A stretch of DNA of 36,205 bases from Phoronis australis (taxonomy: Eukaryota > Phoronida > Phoronidae), in the NCBI GenBank assembly GCA_002633005.1, contig NMRA01001237.1:773-36977 (forward strand). Direction: 5' to 3'. Below, piece after piece: positions 35,801 through 36,205 of the stretch (position 1 is the first letter of the stretch; each line of letters begins with the position of its first letter). Both the position numbers and the translations under genes were made by a program. The notes beneath the pieces were generated by a model. The model saw only the letters and a program-made list of their open reading frames with translations, was not told where the DNA came from and did no database searches.

Positions 35801-36205
35801 TGTTTGTGACGAACACTCCGTATCAGCATGTCGTGACATCTCTAAACCACCTTCCAATGTCAAAGTCAAATTTGGGACAACTTCCGAAATGAATCTGGCA
35901 TTCAACCAAAAGTGCATAACTGCACATTGGACATCAGATCTTGAGCAAAACATCGTGAGATATCAATACTCTGTAGGAGAGTCGGGTGCTGAGCCAGGTC
36001 ACGGCATCTTCGATGCTGCCAACGAAGCAGTGTGGCACAACATTGACCTGTGGAGAAACATTACCCTTTGTCTTCAAAAGGACAGGTTCTTCGCCTCTCA
36101 CCAGAGTTACGTATTTTACATTCGCGCGTGGTTTTCGTCACACAGTTATACCCAATTCTCGTCAAATATTTCGACTATTGATGTAACTCCTCCAGTTCAA
36201 AGGAA
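11671..36205 (+). CDS. Giant secreted EMI/EGF/repeat protein, 17 exons, 3' incomplete
   Basis: A spliced gene reconstructed by eye. Exons: 11671-11735, 14295-14396, 15018-15100, 16555-16656, 20148-20282, 20901-21023, 21413-21682, 22161-22299, 22728-23862, 26244-27429, 27989-29415, 30480-31176, 32076-32192, 32760-33070, 33322-33577, 34418-34604, 34772-36205. All introns are GT-AG and all junction phases agree, giving 7,769 coding bases, at least 2,589 residues. Order: signal peptide (1-20), EMI-like domain (about 24-84), EGF-like module (84-118), a six-cysteine module (118-163), a second EGF-like module (163-204), an unrecognised domain (about 205-375), then repeats to the end. Linkers resembling VD-x-SPP lie near residues 650, 786, 892, 1066, 1185, 1293, 1512, 1768, 1879, 1982, 2087, 2196, 2308 and 2582. 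Most are spaced about 105-120 residues. Many N-x-S/T sites and no membrane segment suggest an extracellular, glycosylated, matrix or cell-surface protein. Function and named orthologue are not known to me. Confidence 0.85.
11736..14294 (+). other. Intron 1
   Basis: This 2,559-bp intron runs from GTAAGA to TTTTTGCAG. It contains a minus-strand SINE-like element at about 12480-12590. Apart from that, open frames are short and unconvincing, including 13370-13612 on the minus strand. Confidence 0.65.
12480..12590 (-). repeat. tRNA-derived SINE-like element in intron 1
   Basis: Reading the minus strand, an A-box-like TGGCCTTGTATGATAGG (about plus 12565-12582) is followed by a B-box-like GGGTTCGAGTTTC (about plus 12531-12543). 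An unrelated body runs toward 12450. It resembles a SINE head inserted in antisense to the host gene. It is more degraded than the copy at 10183. Confidence 0.5.
14295..14396 (+). CDS. Exon 2: first half of EMI-like domain
   Basis: The acceptor TTTTTGCAG precedes a frame reading KCSYYASETYVKSY, then TSCGLFGWSRCTRYR, and the donor is CAG|GTATGAG (phase 2). The pattern Cys, Tyr/Ser-rich run, CG, then W-x-x-C-x-x-YR is the front half of an EMI-type cysteine-rich domain. The exon is only 102 bases. Two other frames are also partly open, but only this one matches the phases of exons 1 and 3 and conserves cysteines. Confidence 0.8.
14397..15017 (+). other. Intron 2
   Basis: 621 bp running from GTATGA to CACTTACAG. 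No repeat or exon-like segment was recognised inside it. Confidence 0.7.
15018..15100 (+). CDS. Exon 3: second half of EMI-like domain
   Basis: The exon lies between CACTTACAG and AAC|GTAAGT. In phase 2 it reads RTNYRYETRQVLKYRCC, then KNYVLHNSACE. The basic/aromatic strand ending in 'KYRCC' is the hallmark of the C-terminal part of EMI domains, although the usual Gly after CC is replaced: the sequence is CC-K-N-Y, not CC-x-G-[WY]. It leads directly into the first EGF-like module (ACEPLC). The exon ends in phase 1. Confidence 0.82.
15126..15441 (+). mobile_element. TTAA-bounded MITE-like element, left-truncated copy
   Basis: It aligns over about 300 bases with the right part of the element at 5367-5877 and ends ACAACCTTAA (TTAA at 15438-15441). 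The left inverted-repeat end is missing, and the similarity fades about 25-60 bases after the exon 3 splice donor. It lies in the same orientation as the host gene. Confidence 0.65.
15585..15990 (+). repeat. Dispersed repeat shared with intron 11, copy 1
   Basis: Three blocks match the intron 11 repeat in order. One is around CTCTTTCGG and CACAAAACCTCTAGGGGG (15615-15675). The next runs from CTTTAAAAGTGTT to GGAGGCGGTGAT (about 15733-15803). The last is around TTGGTGGGGGCTCTTTCAG (about 15955-15975). An 85-codon open stretch here (15760-16017) is carried by the repeat and is probably not a gene. Confidence 0.6.
16555..16656 (+). CDS. Exon 4: EGF-like module
   Basis: A symmetrical phase 1-1 exon, typical of shuffled EGF modules. 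With exon 3 it reads CEPLCQGQRWCPNGG, then HCTSPNFCSNCNPGYY, then SPKCD. It has the expected early cysteine pair, the CPNGG turn, and the C-x-C-x-x-GY ending, with one extra residue in that final C-SN-C spacing. It follows the EMI-like domain directly, a familiar EMI-EGF order. Confidence 0.9.
16657..20147 (+). other. Intron 4
   Basis: 3,491 bp, the largest intron in the window, GTGAGT to CATTTCAG. It contains an antisense THAP-domain pseudogene (about 18300-18530). It also holds an uninterrupted 127-codon antisense open frame (17513-17896) that I could not assign. No cysteine-rich phase 1-1 exon of the host gene was found inside. Confidence 0.65.
18300..18530 (-). pseudogene. THAP-domain pseudogene, antisense in intron 4
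   Basis: The minus-strand translation contains CIVPACPNYESEKKAG, then ISFFRLP, two stop codons within four codons, then MLRKWLAVVKNEKY, and finally LCACGRHFVADSDF. This is the C2CH order of a THAP zinc finger: paired Cys, a 'SF-x-x-P' motif, an invariant-type Trp, then C-x-x-HF (here C-G-R-HF). The Cys pair is at about 18508 and upstream, and the SDF end is at 18313-18321. The stop codons break the domain in the middle, and no intron could bypass them in the few bases available. THAP domains occur in P-like transposases and in host transcription factors; which source applies here is unresolved, since the segment past the finger is not recognisable. Confidence 0.65.
20148..20282 (+). CDS. Exon 5: six-cysteine module
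   Basis: A phase 1-1 exon, CATTTCAG to GC|GTAAGT. It reads CPLSRISDCFKMTCSSG, then NFVCQECRL, ending SNNRCL. Six cysteines in 44 residues with a C-x-x-C pair suggest a small disulphide module, related in spacing to EGF-like repeats but not a textbook one. It sits between two EGF-like exons. Confidence 0.82.
20283..20900 (+). other. Intron 5
   Basis: 618 bp, GTAAGT to TTCTTTTAG. Its notable content is the (ATC)19 microsatellite close to the 3' splice site. The remainder is AT-rich and featureless. Confidence 0.7.
20814..20870. repeat. (ATC)19 microsatellite
   Basis: A perfect ATC/TCA run of about 57 bases that ends 30 bases before exon 6, which places it in or near the branch point and polypyrimidine region of intron 5. 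On the minus strand it produces a spurious poly-Asp open frame. Confidence 0.95.
20901..21023 (+). CDS. Exon 6: second EGF-like module
   Basis: A phase 1-1 exon, TTCTTTTAG to ACA|GTGAGT. It reads KCSWLSNTGCWPGTCND, then LTSSCSCIAGF, ending YGTNNCD. The six cysteines, including the C-x-C followed by GF, fit an EGF-like fold. Confidence 0.87.
21024..21412 (+). other. Intron 6
   Basis: 389 bp between GTGAGT and ATAATTTCAG. Nothing recognised inside. Confidence 0.7.
21413..21682 (+). CDS. Exon 7: start of an unrecognised domain
   Basis: A phase 1-1 exon of 270 bases, bounded by TTTCAG and ACAG|GTTTGT. It encodes about 90 residues with Cys in TCTTRAV and NSCGNQQ, then alternating hydrophobic stretches (IRFTFTFEFKVSNI, DFVFGITDAYMQVT) that suggest a beta-rich fold. 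No family recognised. The two other frames are also open over much of the exon, but only this one keeps phase with exons 6 and 8. Confidence 0.78.
21683..22160 (+). other. Intron 7
   Basis: 478 bp, GTTTGT to TGTATTGCAG. A 184-codon open frame starting in the intron (21848) runs through exon 8 in its frame; the intronic part is chance opening. No repeat seen. Confidence 0.65.
22161..22299 (+). CDS. Exon 8: continuation of the unrecognised domain
   Basis: Acceptor TGTATTGCAG, donor CAA|GTTAGT, entry phase 1, exit phase 2. It reads VTKYSGNNHYISRC, a Ser/Thr/Pro-rich stretch, ITCTNKLTFEG, then VALQNND. The exit phase matches exon 9 precisely, restoring Lys and continuing YCLSYKAVGG. Confidence 0.82.
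22300..22727 (+). other. Intron 8, with a short inverted repeat
   Basis: 428 bp, GTTAGT to TATACCCTAG. Inside it GTAATAGTCACA (22429-22440) recurs as its exact reverse complement at 22516-22527, enclosing 75 bases. This could be the remnant of a tiny MITE. Confidence 0.6.
22728..23862 (+). CDS. Exon 9: first repeats
   Basis: A 1,135-base exon, entry phase 2, exit phase 0 (GTAAAG|GTACGG). After a cysteine-bearing segment (SVCLLYDN, then PIHCSQTSTCPLN) it enters the repeats at VSYGGWSDTGSGVAMLEF. Typical features are 'DGIIRFQYAVA' as the central strand, 'YRIWVQAKDVMGN' as a late strand and 'HIDSSPP' as the linker near residue 650. Several N-x-S/T sites are present. The fold is inferred to be a beta-sandwich of Ig or fibronectin type III kind. 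Confidence 0.9.
23863..26243 (+). other. Intron 9
   Basis: 2,381 bp, GTACGG to CCTTTCAG. Much of the second half is a diverged tandem repeat (see 24660-26090). A 73-codon open stretch at 24105-24326 has a usable GTAAAC donor but no convincing acceptor, and direct splicing of exon 9 to exon 10 gives a sensible protein, so I treat it as intronic. Confidence 0.65.
24660..26090 (+). repeat. Diverged tandem repeat, unit about 400 bp
   Basis: Similar segments recur in the same order about 370-420 bases apart. A 'GACCAATCC-x-x-CTATC' block is at about 24758 and 25179, with a weaker form at 25549. A 'CC(A/G)-CAAAC-GNTC-(C)GA' block is at about 24960, 25368 and 25757, the last two sharing CCAAACCGCTC and GATCAT. 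'AAAATTTGGCG' is at about 25120 and 25905. I count about three diverged units. No coding potential is shared between them. Confidence 0.5.
26244..27429 (+). CDS. Exon 10: three to four repeats
   Basis: A 1,186-base exon, CCTTTCAG (phase 0) to CCGTAG|GTAAGT (phase 1). It has linkers ILVDTSPPTTGVVRDG (near residue 786), the degenerate VIVDRTIP (892) and IFVDETPP (1066). The strand motifs are 'HESGVRFYRFVFG' and 'YSNGIDKYQYAVG'. It ends in the middle of a repeat, exactly after AVG. Confidence 0.92.
27430..27988 (+). other. Intron 10
   Basis: 559 bp, GTAAGT to AATTCCAG. Nothing recognised inside. Confidence 0.7.
27989..29415 (+). CDS. Exon 11: about four repeats, some degenerate
   Basis: A 1,427-base exon, entry phase 1 (completing Gly of AVG), exit phase 0 (ACACAT|GTAAGT). 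Linkers are modified: SGIPPSVGVVYD (near 1185), SSDGAYILRRN (1293) and SSDGVIVAPASP (1512). The stretch between 1293 and 1512 is about twice the usual length, so one linker has probably been lost or altered. It has cysteine-bearing strands such as YECSVAEDVCSLSGC. Confidence 0.9.
29416..30479 (+). other. Intron 11
   Basis: 1,064 bp, GTAAGT to TTGGTAG. About three quarters of it (29555-30345) is a second copy of the repeat in intron 3, possibly interrupted by unrelated sequence. Confidence 0.65.
29555..30345 (+). repeat. Dispersed repeat shared with intron 3, copy 2
   Basis: It shares with 15585-15990 the blocks GGGGCTCTTTTCAGAAA and CACAAAACCCCTAGGGAG (29574-29620). It also shares CTTAAAAGTT through GGAGGCGGTGATT (29692-29757) and TTGGTGAGGGCTCTCTGAG (about 30311-30331). 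It is about 390 bases longer than copy 1, mostly between 29770 and 30240, which suggests an insertion here or a deletion in copy 1. The start contains a small hairpin, AAAAGAGCC with GGGGCTCTTTT. Confidence 0.6.
30480..31176 (+). CDS. Exon 12: two repeats
   Basis: A 697-base exon, TTGGTAG (phase 0) to GTGG|GTAAGT (phase 1). It carries FVIDTTPPVAGVVSVV (near residue 1768) and ends SSGIMSYYYSVG, the same repeat position at which exon 10 ends. The acceptor has a weaker polypyrimidine tract than most here, but the frame is closed upstream and the phase agrees with exon 11. Confidence 0.88.
31177..32075 (+). other. Intron 12
   Basis: 899 bp, GTAAGT to TGTTTCAG. It includes a CTCCGCCCCC run at about 31441-31451 and an antisense 61-codon open stretch (31753-31938) with no convincing identity. 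Confidence 0.65.
32076..32192 (+). CDS. Exon 13: middle of one repeat
   Basis: A 117-base phase 1-1 exon, TGTTTCAG to CTG|GTAAGA. It reads TAPGFDDVVPKTPTR, then KLQNGKEYFVTVSG. With exon 12 this completes 'YYYSVGTAPGFDDV', the expected turn after the central strand, and with exon 14 it leads to the next linker. It has no ATG, so it is invisible to simple ORF searches. Confidence 0.85.
32193..32759 (+). other. Intron 13
   Basis: 567 bp, GTAAGA to TTTATAG. Nothing recognised inside. Confidence 0.7.
32760..33070 (+). CDS. Exon 14: linker plus one repeat
   Basis: A 311-base exon, entry phase 1, exit phase 0 (TCAAG|GTACGT). It reads AEDHARHSTSASAPP, then FVVDTSPPVTGKLLVG (near residue 1879), and DTESGVIKYEFALGS. 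In this repeat the position after the central 'G' carries no intron, unlike exons 10 and 12. Confidence 0.9.
33071..33321 (+). other. Intron 14
   Basis: 251 bp, GTACGT to TGTTTATAG. Nothing recognised inside. Confidence 0.7.
33322..33577 (+). CDS. Exon 15: one repeat
   Basis: A 256-base exon, phase 0 in, phase 1 out (ACAT|GTGAGC). It contains VTNGAGLATVLMKKF, VYDSSPPSDGVVRDC (near residue 1982) and HSGIADYRIGF. 'NGAG' corresponds to the 'N-x-AGL' strand that precedes the linker in other repeats. Confidence 0.9.
33578..34417 (+). other. Intron 15
   Basis: 840 bp, GTGAGC to GTTTTAG. It contains an (AAAAC)n microsatellite at 34162-34194 and otherwise nothing recognisable. Confidence 0.7.
34162..34194. 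repeat. (AAAAC)n microsatellite
   Basis: About six and a half perfect AACAA-type pentanucleotide units within intron 15, about 220 bases before exon 16. Confidence 0.95.
34418..34604 (+). CDS. Exon 16: repeat end and linker
   Basis: A 187-base exon, entry phase 1, exit phase 2 (CCAG|GTAACA). It contains YVITVEGCNGVGLC, the linker SSDGVFVDPSPPSAG (near residue 2087) and the first strands of the next repeat. Confidence 0.9.
34605..34771 (+). other. Intron 16
   Basis: 167 bp, the shortest intron here, GTAACA to TTTTTATAG. Confidence 0.75.
34772..36205 (+). CDS. Exon 17 (partial): four or more repeats with a Cys-rich insert
   Basis: Enters in phase 2 after TTTTTATAG and stays open for 1,434 bases to the window edge, so its 3' end is not visible. 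Repeats show LQSGVDSYDCGC, VIVDNSHP (near residue 2196), CNEAGLCTSANTTDG, LLVDSSPPHVG (2308), PHSGIKSFLIGVG, NIVRYQYSVGES and IDVTPP (2582). Between residues about 2420 and 2450 a compact run of six cysteines (SCQVPFCNNDCACAPVGGVC, then SACRD) interrupts the repeats. It could be a small disulphide module or a surface loop. No transmembrane segment is present. Confidence 0.9.

Overview
The window looks like nuclear DNA of an invertebrate animal. Genes are split by GT-AG introns of about 0.2 to 3.5 kb. The DNA is AT-rich, with tRNA-derived SINE-like sequences, small terminal-inverted-repeat elements, microsatellites and a decayed non-LTR retrotransposon fragment. The protein architecture (secreted, EMI-like, then EGF-like modules, then a long series of 'SDGV-VD-SPP' repeats) is of a kind I associate with cnidarians, amphioxus and molluscs. 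A cnidarian such as a coral or anemone is my best guess, but this is inference.

Left part (1-11.6 kb): no intact protein gene that I can defend. It holds a 93-base AT repeat, a frameshifted RNase H remnant of a non-LTR retrotransposon (337-776), a 150-bp near-perfect palindrome (3169-3318), a 511-bp TTAA-bounded MITE-like element (5367-5877) with a solo end at about 1205-1264, and two tRNA-derived SINE-like heads (about 2540-2630 minus, 10183-10273 plus). The rest reads as unannotated intergenic DNA.

Right part (11.67-36.2 kb): one large gene on the plus strand, running off the right edge. I reconstructed 17 coding exons by chaining splice sites; every exon junction keeps the reading frame. 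The first is a 65-base signal-peptide exon at 11671. The chain encodes at least 2,589 residues: signal peptide, EMI-like domain over two exons, EGF-like module, two further cysteine-rich modules, an unrecognised domain of about 170 residues, then beta-sandwich-like repeats of about 105-120 residues. Each repeat tends to end in a '(S)DG-[VF]-x-VD-x-[ST]-PP' linker. I counted 13 such linkers, some degenerate. The last exon is open to the window edge, so the 3' end, any membrane anchor and the full length are unknown.

The introns hold most of the accessory interest: a second large copy of the TTAA element (intron 3), a repeat family shared between introns 3 and 11, an antisense THAP-domain pseudogene (intron 4), an (ATC)19 tract 30 bases before a 3' splice site (intron 5), and a diverged tandem array of about 400-bp units (intron 9). 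I saw no CRISPR array, rRNA, operon or bacterial-type system.
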